This document shows positions 9,144 to 17,904 of a stretch of DNA of 64,000 nt, piece after piece (the first letter of the stretch is position 1; each line of letters starts with the position of its first letter). Source of the DNA: Candidatus Palauibacter rhopaloidicola (GTDB taxonomy: Bacteria > Gemmatimonadota > Gemmatimonadetes > Palauibacterales > Palauibacteraceae); assembly GCA_026914155.1 (NCBI GenBank), contig JAPPGH010000022.1, positions 40,871 through 104,870 of the forward strand, read 5' to 3'. Under the pieces are notes generated by a model. The model was not told the origin of the DNA. It saw only the letters and a list, made by a program, of their open reading frames with translations, and made no database searches. Both the position numbers and the translations under genes were made by a program.

Positions 9144-9934
9144 CACAGCCTCCCGATCAGGGACCGCAGCCGCAGCGCCCACACCCGCCACACCGCTTCG
9201 CGCACGATCGCCCCCGACATCTTGCTCTGCCCGAGGCGACGGTCGGTGAACACGATGGGGACTTCCCCGACCCGGAACCCCTTCTTCCACGCGCGGAAGT
9301 TCATCTCAATCTGGAACGTGTACCCGGTAGATCCCACGCGGTCGAGGTCGATCGACTCCAGTACGCGCCGCGTGAAGCACTTGAAGCCGCTCGTGGAGTC
9401 GGCGAGGCGCAGTCCCGTGGCGATGCGAGCGTACTTGTTCGCGTAGTAGCTGAGGAGCAGGCGCGACATGGGCCAGTTGATGACGTTCACCCCCGCAGTA
9501 TAGCGGGATCCGACGACGACATCGAAGCGGCCGGTCGCGGCGATCATGTCGGAAATATAGCGCGCGTCGTGCGATCCGTCGGCGTCCATCTCGAAGATCC
9601 ACTCGAAATCCCGTTCGAGCGCCCAGCGGAAGCCGGCGATGTAGGCAGTGCCGAGCCCGAGCTTCCCTTCCCTGTGCAGGACGTTCACGCGCGGATCCGC
9701 CGCGGCGAGCGAGTCGACGAGGGCGCCGGTTCCGTCGGGCGATGCGTCGTCGACGACGAGGACCGAGAGCCGGCCGTCCTGCGCCAGCACGCCCTCGACG
9801 ATCCCGGCGATGGAATCGATCTCGTTGTACGTAGGCAGGATGACGAGGCCCCGCTCGCCGCCCTCGGAAACCGCGGCAGCGACGGGGTCGTCTTCGGGGT
9901 CCGGAGACGCCGTGAAGGAGGTGTCGGGGTTCAT
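9143..9934 (-). CDS. GT2 glycosyltransferase, polyprenyl-phosphate mannose synthase type
   Basis: 263 residues with the GT2 fold: LPTYNE, VVDDASPDGTGALVD, REGKLGLGTAYIAGF, then the DxD-containing MDADGSHDARYI, and a late RLGQSKMSG block. These match polyprenol (dolichol-type) phosphate mannose synthases, which transfer mannose from GDP-mannose to the lipid carrier at the cytosolic face of the membrane. There is no C-terminal membrane domain, so it is the soluble Ppm1-like form. It is coupled to the channel gene downstream. Use of glucose or GlcNAc instead of mannose cannot be excluded from sequence alone. Confidence 0.8.
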   Translation of the reverse strand: MNPDTSFTASPDPEDDPVAAAVSEGGERGLVILPTYNEIDSIAGIVEGVLAQDGRLSVLVVDDASPDGTGALVDSLAAADPRVNVLHREGKLGLGTAYIAGFRWALERDFEWIFEMDADGSHDARYISDMIAATGRFDVVVGSRYTAGVNVINWPMSRLLLSYYANKYARIATGLRLADSTSGFKCFTRRVLESIDLDRVGSTGYTFQIEMNFRAWKKGFRVGEVPIVFTDRRLGQSKMSGAIVREAVWRVWALRLRSLIGRL

Positions 9935-10034
9935 GGCGCGCCGAATTTAGCGCCCGAGGGACCGCTCCCGCATCCGTGCGCCGTCCGTGCGGCCGATGTT
10001 TACGGTTTGCGCCGTCCGCGTCGCGACCGTGGGT

Positions 10035-11087
10035 TCAGGGATTGCAGGGACCGAACGTGGTGCTATCGAATACCGACCGTATCTCTCCCTCGTCGAGGGC
10101 CCGCCCGAAGAACATCACTTCGTCGATCGCTCCGGTGAACTCCAGGTCGAGTTCCTCGTCCGCGAACCCCTCCTCGCTCCGCGCTCCGATCCCGACGAAC
10201 ACGTCGTTCACGTGGATGCTCCCGACGTCGCTGGTCCCCTGCCGGACCGCGTTGACGTAGAAGGCGAGCCGGTCGCCGTCCCAGGTCATGGCGAGGTGCG
10301 TCCACTCGCCGGCGACGAGACGCGGCCCGTAGACTCGCACGTCCTGCTCGCTTCCATCCCTGATGAACGTTCTCCACCTGCCGTTGTGGTTGTCCAGCTC
10401 CCACGACTCCTTCCAGGGGTGTCCCTTTCCGATGACGGTCCCGCTGCCGCTGGCCTCGCCCGGTCCCGGTTTGGCCCAGGCCATGACCGAGAACGGACCT
10501 TTCGGGTTCAGGGTGGGAGCATCCGGTACGCGCGCGATCGCATCCACGCCATCGAAGGAGAAGGCTGTCCCGGCGCCGGGAACGCCCTCGGCGTAACCCG
10601 CCCCGTTCATGAGCGTCGCGTCCGCGTCGCCGATGAGATCCGCGCCGGTGCCTTCCCCCGCCCAATGATGAAGGATACCCTCAGGCGCCAGGGCACAGAC
10701 CGTGAGTTCGAAACTCTGCCGGGCTTCCGCCCTCTCGCCATCGCGCGCGACCACGGTCCCCGTCGCGACTCCGCGGGACATCCCCTCCATGGTCAACCAG
10801 CTCCCCGCTACGGACAGCCCGGCGACACCGGGATTCGACGATGTCGCCTCGTACGCCAGGGTCTCCCCATCCGGATCGGCGAAGAACCACGAGAGCTCCA
10901 GACCGACGCTGCGACCGACGGGAATGGTCTGCGCCCAGATCGGGCCACGTACCACGGGAGCCCGGTTTGGCCGGCCTGGATCGACGATCCCGCGCTCAGC
11001 CTCCGCGCAACCGAGGCTCAGCACCGCGACCGCGGCGGCCAGTACCGCTAACGGGGCCCTCGCAATGACACGGTCGGAGCGGGCCAT
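10035..11087 (-). CDS. Lipoprotein-like protein with Ig-like and LamG domains
   Basis: 350 residues from the ATG at 11087, which lies 6 nt after GGAGGA; the open frame extends much further upstream but that part does not look coding. The N-terminus has a hydrophobic signal ending VLSLGCAEAE, a slightly atypical lipobox, so lipid attachment is likely but not certain. Residues about 35-130 form a cadherin/Ig-like module (NRAPVVRGPI, FFADPDGETLAYEATSS, ATGTVVARDGE). Residues about 140-345 form a concanavalin-like LamG domain (FSFDGVDAIARVPDA, FSVMAWAKPG, WTHLAMTWDGDRLAFYVN, GAIDEVMFFGRALDEGEI). A cell-surface binding or adhesion role is inferred. It is transcribed divergently from the methyltransferase operon. 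Confidence 0.8.
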   Translation of the reverse strand: MARSDRVIARAPLAVLAAAVAVLSLGCAEAERGIVDPGRPNRAPVVRGPIWAQTIPVGRSVGLELSWFFADPDGETLAYEATSSNPGVAGLSVAGSWLTMEGMSRGVATGTVVARDGERAEARQSFELTVCALAPEGILHHWAGEGTGADLIGDADATLMNGAGYAEGVPGAGTAFSFDGVDAIARVPDAPTLNPKGPFSVMAWAKPGPGEASGSGTVIGKGHPWKESWELDNHNGRWRTFIRDGSEQDVRVYGPRLVAGEWTHLAMTWDGDRLAFYVNAVRQGTSDVGSIHVNDVFVGIGARSEEGFADEELDLEFTGAIDEVMFFGRALDEGEIRSVFDSTTFGPCNP

Positions 11088-11097
11088 GGCATCCTCC

Positions 11098-11178
11098 TCG
11101 GCATTTGGCAGCCTGTCGATGGCGGCGTAGCTTTCCGGTTCGTATCCCCAAACCGGTATCAGGTTCCTTGCCCGCAAC
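11098..11178 (-). promoter_or_regulatory. Possible structured leader (c-di-GMP-I/GEMM-like) of the LamG lipoprotein gene
   Basis: Just upstream of the LamG gene, the minus-strand transcript would read a perfect 6-bp stem (CCGGTT/AACCGG, 11135-11156, 10-nt loop), followed at once by AAAGCTACG, and then GACAGGCTGCC shortly before the ribosome site. AAAGC-Y-ACG after a hairpin and a closing GG-CTGCC are features I associate with c-di-GMP class I riboswitches, and a surface protein would suit such control. The second hairpin is short compared with that family, so this is only a candidate. Confidence 0.3.
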
Positions 11179-11300
11179 TCGGCCGGCGGTCCGGGCCGCG
11201 GCGCCAGTCCAGGCCGTGGCGGCAGTCCAGGCGAACCCGCCGGGTCCGCCGTCCCCTCGCATCTCCGGCGCGCGGCAGCTATGCGAGAAAGGATCGTCAG

Positions 11301-12083
11301 TTGGCATCCCCGCTCCGCAAATCGTCCCCTGAGACTGGACGGCCCGAGGGCGACGTGCGCCGGGCGGGACTGCTCGCTTCGTTCGTCCGGGCCGTTCACC
11401 GCCGGCTGCCCGGCCTCGTGGGCGGGGCCAGACGCATCGTGTACCGGACCCCGCTGCTACGGAACGTGATGCTGCCGACGTATCCCTACTGGGTGGATCC
11501 CGGGGTGCTGGCGGCGATGTTGGGCCTCATCGATGTGACGCGACGGACCGGAGGCGCCGTCGTGGAGATCGGCGTCGGCCGCGGAGACAGCTCCGTGTTC
11601 ATCCTCGAACATCTCATGACGACCCGCGACCCGCGGGACCTGGTTCTCGTGGACACCTTCGACGGCTTCACTCCGGAGAGCATCGCGCATGAGACCGGCG
11701 AGCGGCGCAAGACGAGGTCGGAGATCTCGGACTATTCCTACCTGGACCGCCGCGTGTTCGAGCACGGCCTCATGCGCCTGGGCTATTCGAACTACCGCAT
11801 CGTCGCGGGCGACTGCGCGAAGGTGGACTGGGGCGACGTCACGGGTCCGGTCGGCGCGGTCCTGCTGGACGTGGATCTCTACCTTCCCACGCGAGAGGTA
11901 CTCGAGGCACTCTGGCCCCTCGTCGTCCCCGGCGGCGGGTTCATCGTCGATGACTGCATCGAACCGAACTGGGCGGACGGCGCCCTCCAGGCGTACACCG
12001 AATTCACGGACCGCCATGGCCTGCCGTTCACCAGGGTCGGGCGCAGCGGCGGCCTCATCGTCAAGCCGGCCGACCAGGAATGA
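11301..12083 (+). CDS. TylF/MycF-type SAM-dependent methyltransferase
   Basis: 260 residues from a TTG at 11301 preceded by AAAGGA; an in-frame GTG at 11355 preceded by GAGGG would give 242 residues and is a fair alternative. Class I methyltransferase motifs are clear: VVEIGVGRGDSSVFILEHL (SAM loop), LVLVDTFDGF, then AVLLDVDLYLPTREVLEAL and PGGGFIVDDC with the acidic metal-binding residues of the TylF family of sugar O-methyltransferases. Its stop overlaps the wecB start (ATGA), so it probably modifies the sugar or glycan made by the same operon. Substrate not determinable. Confidence 0.75.
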   Translation: MASPLRKSSPETGRPEGDVRRAGLLASFVRAVHRRLPGLVGGARRIVYRTPLLRNVMLPTYPYWVDPGVLAAMLGLIDVTRRTGGAVVEIGVGRGDSSVFILEHLMTTRDPRDLVLVDTFDGFTPESIAHETGERRKTRSEISDYSYLDRRVFEHGLMRLGYSNYRIVAGDCAKVDWGDVTGPVGAVLLDVDLYLPTREVLEALWPLVVPGGGFIVDDCIEPNWADGALQAYTEFTDRHGLPFTRVGRSGGLIVKPADQE

Positions 12084-13240
12084 CGACCGTCCCGCGAATC
12101 CTGATCGTGATCGGCACCCGGCCGGAAGCGATCAAGATGGCGCCGGTGCATGACGCGCTGCGCCGCCTCGAACCGGCGTTCGACACGAAGCTCGCGTTGA
12201 GCGGGCAGCACCTCGACCTCGTGGAGCCGGCGCTGGACATCTTCGGCCTGGCGCCGGACTACCGGCTGAACGTGATGCGGGAAGGCCAGGACGTGGCGGA
12301 TGTCGTGAGCCGCGTCCTCCGGGGCTTGCGCGACATCCTGCGCGAAGCCGTGCCGGATGTCCTCCTCGTGCAGGGGGACACGGCCACGGTGTTCGCCGCC
12401 TCGCTGGCCGGTTTCCTCGAGCAGGTGAAGGTGGGGCACGTGGAGGCGGGGCTCCGCAGCCACGACCGCTATGCGCCCTTCCCGGAGGAGATCCTGCGCC
12501 GGCTCACGGATGTCGCGTCCGAGTACCACTTCGCCCCGACGATCCGGGCGCGCGACGAGCTGCTGCGAGAGAACGCCTCCCCGGACAGTGTGTTCGTCAC
12601 CGGGAATACGGTGGTCGACGCTCTGCTTTCCGTCGCCCGCCGGAAGCGGCCCGTAAAGGATCCCTCCCTGGCGGAGATCCGGTCGCGGGTACGGGGTGGC
12701 GAGGCGCGGCTCGTCCTGCTGACCGCGCATCGCCGCGAAGCCTTCGGCCGCCCGCTCACCGAGGTTTTCCGGGCCGTTCGGGATGTGGCCGATGCACAAC
12801 CCGATGTGTGCGTGCTCTATCCCGTCCATCCCAACCCGAACGTCCTCGTGCCGGCGCGCGAGTTGTTGGCGGAGCACCCGCGCATTCGCCTCACCGAGCC
12901 GCTCGACTACCTGGACCTCGTAGCGGCGCTGGAATCCGCGGCGCTCGTGATGACCGATTCCGGCGGCATTCAGGAGGAGGCGCCGACCTTCGGCGCCCCC
13001 GTCCTCGTATTGCGGGATGTCACGGAGCGCCCGGAGGGAGTGGAGGCCGGAGTCGCCGAACTCGTCGGGACGGATCGCCGGCTCATCGCGGAGCGCGCCC
13101 GTGCGGCCCTGTCTCGTGAGCCCGGCCTTGAACCGCCCCGCAACCCGTACGGAGACGGGCGGGCCGGCGAGCGGATCGCGGACATCCTCGCCGCGGACCT
13201 GCTCGGCCGGACGCGCCGAATCGAGGATTGGGCCGGATGA
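12080..13240 (+). CDS. wecB: UDP-N-acetylglucosamine 2-epimerase (non-hydrolysing)
   Basis: 386 residues, normal length for the family. It interconverts UDP-GlcNAc and UDP-ManNAc in the cytosol, feeding ManNAc-containing surface glycans. Diagnostic blocks in order: VIGTRPEAIKMAP, LLVQGDTATVFA, GHVEAGLRSHDRY, PFPEEILRRLTD, FVTGNTVVDALL, LLTAHRREAFG and MTDSGGIQEEAP. The usual Asn in the PEE-x-N-R block is Leu here. It overlaps both neighbours by 4 nt (ATGA on each side), so methyltransferase, epimerase and glycosyltransferase form a tight operon. Confidence 0.92.
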   Translation: MTTVPRILIVIGTRPEAIKMAPVHDALRRLEPAFDTKLALSGQHLDLVEPALDIFGLAPDYRLNVMREGQDVADVVSRVLRGLRDILREAVPDVLLVQGDTATVFAASLAGFLEQVKVGHVEAGLRSHDRYAPFPEEILRRLTDVASEYHFAPTIRARDELLRENASPDSVFVTGNTVVDALLSVARRKRPVKDPSLAEIRSRVRGGEARLVLLTAHRREAFGRPLTEVFRAVRDVADAQPDVCVLYPVHPNPNVLVPARELLAEHPRIRLTEPLDYLDLVAALESAALVMTDSGGIQEEAPTFGAPVLVLRDVTERPEGVEAGVAELVGTDRRLIAERARAALSREPGLEPPRNPYGDGRAGERIADILAADLLGRTRRIEDWAG

Positions 13241-14361
13241 ACATCCTCATGCACACCGTCTACTATGCGCCCGAGGTCGGAGGCCTGGAGAGTCACGTGC
13301 ACTTTCTCTGCCGCGCCCTGGCCGCGCGAGGACACACGGTGCGCGTGGTGACGTCCGCGTCCCAGCCCGGCCTGCCGGCGTTCGAGACCATGGACGGCGT
13401 AGAGCTTCGCAGGACGTGGCTTCCGGCACGGAACACGCCGGGGTGGGCCGCGCACGCGCTGGGGTCGCTGCCGAGCTTCATCGAGTGGGCCCAGGAGGCG
13501 GATATCCTCCACGCGCAGGATATCGCGGCCGTCCCGCCCTGCCTCGCGGCGCGCGGCACGAGCGAGACCCCGATCGTCACCACCTACCATACGAGCCATT
13601 TCCTCCGGCGTGCGGACTCCCGCTTCTGGCGCCCGGTTTTTCGCGGGTTCCTGCGCGCGGCGGACCACAATCTCGCGGCAAGCCGGGAGATCGCGGGCGT
13701 CGGCGAGTCGATCGCTCCGGGGGTGCACGTGGAGGCACTGACGAACGGCGTGGACACCGTGACGTTCCGTCGCAGCGGCGCGCCCGAGCCGAAGCGCCGT
13801 ACGGAGCGACCCGCCCGCCTCATCGCCCCGCGACGCCTGTTCGAGAAGAACGGCGTCGAGTACTTCGTGCGCGCGCTCCCGCTCATCGCCGAACATGTCG
13901 CCGTGGAAGCGCTCATCGTGGGCGACGGCCCCGAACGGGACCGGCTCGAGGCACTGGCCCGGGAACTCGGTGTTTCGGACCGGGTGCGCTTCCTCGGGGC
14001 CCGACCGCACGCCGAGATGCCTCGACTGCTGTCCTCGTGCGATCTCGCGGTCTTCCCTTCCCTCATGGAGGCGACATCCGTGGCCGCGCTCGAGGCGATG
14101 GCGTGCGAATTGCCGGTGGCGGCAACGAACGTCGGAGGCCTCCCGGAGATCGTCGACGACAGCGTCGGAGGACTCTGCGAGCCCGCGGACCCGGTGAGCC
14201 TGGCGCGGCTGGTGACAAGGCTGCTGAGCGGCGGGCGGCTGCCCGACCTGGGGGCCGAGGCGCGACGGCGGGTGGTCTCGCAGTGGAGCAACGAGCGCCT
14301 GGCGGACCGCCACGAAGAGATTTACACGGAACTTCTCTCCGAGCGCGCGCGCCGGAACTGA
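13237..14361 (+). CDS. GT4 family glycosyltransferase
   Basis: 374 residues from the ATG at 13237 that overlaps the wecB stop; an in-frame TTG 9 nt earlier is less likely. GT-B fold with an N-terminal acceptor domain beginning MNILMHTVYYAPEVGGLESH and the donor domain containing ALIVGDGPERDRLEALA, VRFLGARPHAEMPRLLSSCD, FPSLMEATSVAALEAMACELP and ATNVGGLPEIV; the E-x7-E donor motif is present. It retains the donor configuration and acts at the inner membrane on lipid-linked sugars. Its 3' end overlaps the convergent YfhO-like gene by 40 bp. Confidence 0.85.
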   Translation: MNILMHTVYYAPEVGGLESHVHFLCRALAARGHTVRVVTSASQPGLPAFETMDGVELRRTWLPARNTPGWAAHALGSLPSFIEWAQEADILHAQDIAAVPPCLAARGTSETPIVTTYHTSHFLRRADSRFWRPVFRGFLRAADHNLAASREIAGVGESIAPGVHVEALTNGVDTVTFRRSGAPEPKRRTERPARLIAPRRLFEKNGVEYFVRALPLIAEHVAVEALIVGDGPERDRLEALARELGVSDRVRFLGARPHAEMPRLLSSCDLAVFPSLMEATSVAALEAMACELPVAATNVGGLPEIVDDSVGGLCEPADPVSLARLVTRLLSGGRLPDLGAEARRRVVSQWSNERLADRHEEIYTELLSERARRN

Positions 14362-16838
14362 ACGCCGTTCGCCACGAGCAGGGCAAGCAGCACCGCGATG
14401 CCCAGCCAGAACGACCACCTCAGCAGTCCGGATTCGTAGTACATCTCCACCTGGGCCCGTCCAGCCGGCACGGGCACGGCCCGCAGCGTGTGGTACGCGC
14501 GCATGACCGGCACGCTCTCTTCGTTCACGCGGGCCTTCCACGCGGGATACCAGTTGTCCGCCACCACAAGGAGAGCGGGCCCCTCGGAGACGACTTCGAG
14601 CCGAAGCCGATCGGGTCCGCGCTCGCGCCACGTCACCTCGCCACTGACCGAACCCCCGTCGAGTTCCAGCGGCGCCGCCTCGGCCAGGACCACTTCCCTC
14701 TCCGGGTCGAAGTCCGGCGACAGCATGTAGGGCACGGCCTCCTCGTCGGTCTTGACGACGGCGGAGCCCACGAGGCGGGCACGAGGCAGCCCCGCCTCCT
14801 CGAAGACGGACTCCAGGGTCCGACCGTCCGGCGTTTGCGTGCGACTGAGGACCGGTCCGGCCGGAGATTGCCCCATGGCGAGATCCGGCCACAGGATGTA
14901 CCGCACGTTCAGCAGGGCCCGGATCTTGCCGGACTGCAGGAGATTGAGCGGAAGCCCGGAGCCGGCCATCCCGATCAGTTCGCGGTACCGGGCGAGGTCG
15001 TTCGGATGGTGGCCGGCCGCCATTTCGATCCCGCTCAGGACCGGATCGAGGTCCTGTCCGGCCCTCCGCAGGGACAGCATGCGGTAAGGCTCGTCGTTCC
15101 CCCGCTCGCGTTCCAGCACCGCCTGGATGTTCGGATCCGGGGCGGCCCACTGGTGGAAATCCGTCGTCTGAACGAAGACCCGGTCCACCCGCAGCGCGTC
15201 CGCGGCCACCAGGGCGACGAGTCCGACAACGAGCAGGGCCGGGCCGAGGCGGGACCCGCGGTAGGCCCACGCCAGGATCGCGAGACCTCCCGCCAGCGCG
15301 AATGCGAACCAGGCGCCCGCCGCAATGTGGGGCACGGCTGCCGCGAGCGCCGCCTGGCGCCCTTCGCCGATCCCGAAGACGGCCGTCCATGTGGACGTCA
15401 GGCTCCCGACCGAGGCGAGTAACGCCACACCCCCCAGGATGCCGGCGCCCCAGAGGAGTACGCGCTGCGGCGTGCCGGACGCCGGCGCTTCCTTCCGGAT
15501 GGCGCGAATACGGTCGACGCCCAGGGCGGCCAGCGTCGCCACGGAGAATGCGAACAGAAACATCGCTGTGGATGGAGCCCGGAACATTCGGATGCCCGGC
15601 ACCACTTCGTACGCGATGCGCCACACGGGCGTATGCGCGCCGAGCGCGAACAGGAGCACGGCGCCGGCCAGGCCCGCGAAGAACCAGCGGGTGCCGCGTC
15701 GTGCGCCGCCGGCGAAGGACACCGCCGCCAGCAGGAGGAGCACCAGTCCGGCGTACTCGGAATTGAGCTTGAACGGATTCCGGCCCCAATAGGTGCCCGC
15801 GGCCCACGCGGCGGACCCGTCCACGCTGCTGCCGACGAACTCCGGGATCACCAGCGAAGCAACTTCCTCGGGGTGGAGCGACCACGAACTCGACCACGCC
15901 TCGCCGGTTTCTCCCGCGAGTTCACTGGACGTCGCCGTGCGCCGGGAAAACTCGGACACATAGTCGACAGCGGGAATGAGCTGTCCTGCGGCGATGACCG
16001 CACCCACGACCGAAGCCAGCAGGAAGAGTCCGAAACGCCCGAGCGCCCGCCGGCTCCGCACGCCGGACAGACCTCTCGCGCTGTCGGAGGTCTCCTCCTC
16101 GCGCCCCGCCCTCTGCCGCAGGAAGCCGATCGTCCTGAAGATCGCAAACGCTCCGACGGCGGCGAACAGGAAGTACGCCAACTGGAAGTGCGGCGTCAGG
16201 ATGACCGCCGCCACGACGAGCGCGATGCCGGTGAACGAACTCAACCGGGGGCGGAGGAAGTAGCGCTCCGTACAGAGAAACAGGAGCGGCGCGAGGGCGG
16301 TCACGAACAGCTTCCCGTCATGCCCGCCGTAGACGAAACTCACCATCACCGGGGCCAGCATGTAACCGACCCCGGACACGAGGGCCGCACTCCGCGAGAC
16401 GCCGAGGGCCCGGGTCCAACCGAACATGAAGAATCCCGCGGCGATCACGTGCAGGATGAGCTTCCAGCCCAGCGACCGGTACGTCTCGGTGAGGAGGAGA
16501 AGGAGAAACGACGGGGGATAGAGCGCGTCGCCCGCGCTCAGCCCGTCAATGTACGGAGTGCCTCCCAGAACCTCGGGCTGCCAGAGCGGCACCCGGCCAA
16601 GTTCCCTGATGTCCTCCGCGTAGAGGGTGCGGGCGTGATATCCGCCGGAGAGCGTATCGGTGCCCACCAGCATCGCATCGCTGAAGATGAAGGATGCGAA
16701 GAGCACGATCCCGAGGCCGGGAAACAGAACCCAGGGAGCCCAACGCGGCACGACGGCCGCAGGTCCGGGATCCGCCCCTTCGCTGCCGTGCCCAGGCGCC
16801 GGCTCGGGCCCGCGCCGCCGTTTATCCCTCGAAGGCAT
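14322..16838 (-). CDS. YfhO-like polytopic membrane protein
   Basis: 838 residues. After a charged N-terminus (PSRDKRRRGPEP) there is a membrane helix, a conserved external loop (DTLSGGYHARTLYAEDI, GRVPLWQPEVLGGTPYIDG), then about ten further helices, a long extracytoplasmic domain (about residues 550-795) and a final helix before RRARSERSSV. This layout is that of YfhO-family GT-C-like proteins, which use polyprenyl-linked sugars to glycosylate envelope polymers in some bacteria. The loop acid residues expected for a GT-C enzyme are present. Acceptor unknown. Convergent with the GT4 gene, sharing 40 bp. Confidence 0.7.
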   Translation of the reverse strand: MPSRDKRRRGPEPAPGHGSEGADPGPAAVVPRWAPWVLFPGLGIVLFASFIFSDAMLVGTDTLSGGYHARTLYAEDIRELGRVPLWQPEVLGGTPYIDGLSAGDALYPPSFLLLLLTETYRSLGWKLILHVIAAGFFMFGWTRALGVSRSAALVSGVGYMLAPVMVSFVYGGHDGKLFVTALAPLLFLCTERYFLRPRLSSFTGIALVVAAVILTPHFQLAYFLFAAVGAFAIFRTIGFLRQRAGREEETSDSARGLSGVRSRRALGRFGLFLLASVVGAVIAAGQLIPAVDYVSEFSRRTATSSELAGETGEAWSSSWSLHPEEVASLVIPEFVGSSVDGSAAWAAGTYWGRNPFKLNSEYAGLVLLLLAAVSFAGGARRGTRWFFAGLAGAVLLFALGAHTPVWRIAYEVVPGIRMFRAPSTAMFLFAFSVATLAALGVDRIRAIRKEAPASGTPQRVLLWGAGILGGVALLASVGSLTSTWTAVFGIGEGRQAALAAAVPHIAAGAWFAFALAGGLAILAWAYRGSRLGPALLVVGLVALVAADALRVDRVFVQTTDFHQWAAPDPNIQAVLERERGNDEPYRMLSLRRAGQDLDPVLSGIEMAAGHHPNDLARYRELIGMAGSGLPLNLLQSGKIRALLNVRYILWPDLAMGQSPAGPVLSRTQTPDGRTLESVFEEAGLPRARLVGSAVVKTDEEAVPYMLSPDFDPEREVVLAEAAPLELDGGSVSGEVTWRERGPDRLRLEVVSEGPALLVVADNWYPAWKARVNEESVPVMRAYHTLRAVPVPAGRAQVEMYYESGLLRWSFWLGIAVLLALLVANGVQFRRARSERSSV

Positions 16839-16937
16839 TCATGACTCCGTCCATCATCGCTTTCTATCGGGTCTGCCCAACGCTCGCTCAACGTACCGGC
16901 CGACCCGGGGCAACTCCACTGGACGTCGGCTTGGCGA

Positions 16938-17813
16938 CTATCCCCGGCGCGCGCCCATCCCGATCAGCGCCGCGATCGCGAACCCGAGGACTTCGGCCAG
17001 CGTGGACCAGAGCCTGGCGGCCAGCGCGAGCGCGGCCGCGGGTCCGATCGGAAGGCCGGCCGCCACGCCGAGCAAACTCGCCATGGCCGCTTCTCGCACG
17101 ACCATGCCGGCGGGCGCCAGGATGACCAGGTATCCGGCCACGTAGGCGGTTGCGAACACTCCGATCGCCTGGAGCGGGCCCAGAGGGTTGGACACGAGCA
17201 TCCCTTCGAGCAGCAACCAGAAGCCCAGGCCGTGTGGCAACCATAGCACGAGGCGCCCCAGCGTGGCCCGGAGCAGGAGGCCTCCCTGCACCGCGGGAGG
17301 TTCGGAGTCGGGCGGTTCCCGCAACAGCCGGCGGCCCAGCCGGATCATGACGCGAAGCACGGGCGGCGCGAGGGCGGCGCCGATGACGAGAACACCGAAC
17401 ACCGCCGACCACGGTCCGATGGCGCCGAATACGCCCGGGCCGAGCACGGCGGCCCCGATGCCCGCGCCGGTGGCGAGCGTGCCCGCCTGCAGGATGAGCG
17501 CCACGGTGAGCGCGACGACCCCGGAATCGCCGCGGGCGCGGACGTAGGCGACGAGACCCGTGGCCTGCCAGATCCTGCCCGGCAGGTACCGGGCGAGCTG
17601 CGACCCGAGCCACACGGAGACGCCTTCCCGCACACCCATGCGGGCGCCGCAGGCGCGGAACACGGAGGCCCAGAGGACTGCGCCGGCCAACAGGGTCAGG
17701 ATTTCGCAGGCCACGGCTCCGACCAGCCACGGCGCGCGAAGCCGCCAACCCACACCCTCCGCCCCGGCCACCGCCGCCCAGGCGTCCCAGCGCCCGGACA
17801 GGGCGACGGCCAC
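16938..17813 (-). CDS. UPF0104/AglD-type flippase-like membrane protein (true start upstream)
   Basis: From the GTG at 17813 the protein has 291 residues, with LARYLPGRIWQATGLVAYVRARGDS, the conserved P-G-K/R-x-W block of the UPF0104 (lysylphosphatidylglycerol-synthase membrane region) family, and GYLVILAPAGMVVREAAMA. However, the frame stays open upstream to beyond 17912 and there encodes RPRPVVVIGACVFLLAALV, an excellent first membrane segment that the GTG start would cut in half. No ATG, GTG or TTG exists in that stretch, so a CTG at 17910-17912 or another rare start is likely. The family is proposed to move lipid-linked sugars. It follows the GT-C gene closely. Confidence 0.65.
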   Translation of the reverse strand: MAVALSGRWDAWAAVAGAEGVGWRLRAPWLVGAVACEILTLLAGAVLWASVFRACGARMGVREGVSVWLGSQLARYLPGRIWQATGLVAYVRARGDSGVVALTVALILQAGTLATGAGIGAAVLGPGVFGAIGPWSAVFGVLVIGAALAPPVLRVMIRLGRRLLREPPDSEPPAVQGGLLLRATLGRLVLWLPHGLGFWLLLEGMLVSNPLGPLQAIGVFATAYVAGYLVILAPAGMVVREAAMASLLGVAAGLPIGPAAALALAARLWSTLAEVLGFAIAALIGMGARRG

Positions 17814-17904
17814 CGCAACGAGCGCGGCCAGCAGGAAGACGCACGCACCGATGACGACGACGGGACGCGGCCGGCCCGCGCCAAGCCCGTGATCCCGCGC
17901 CGCC

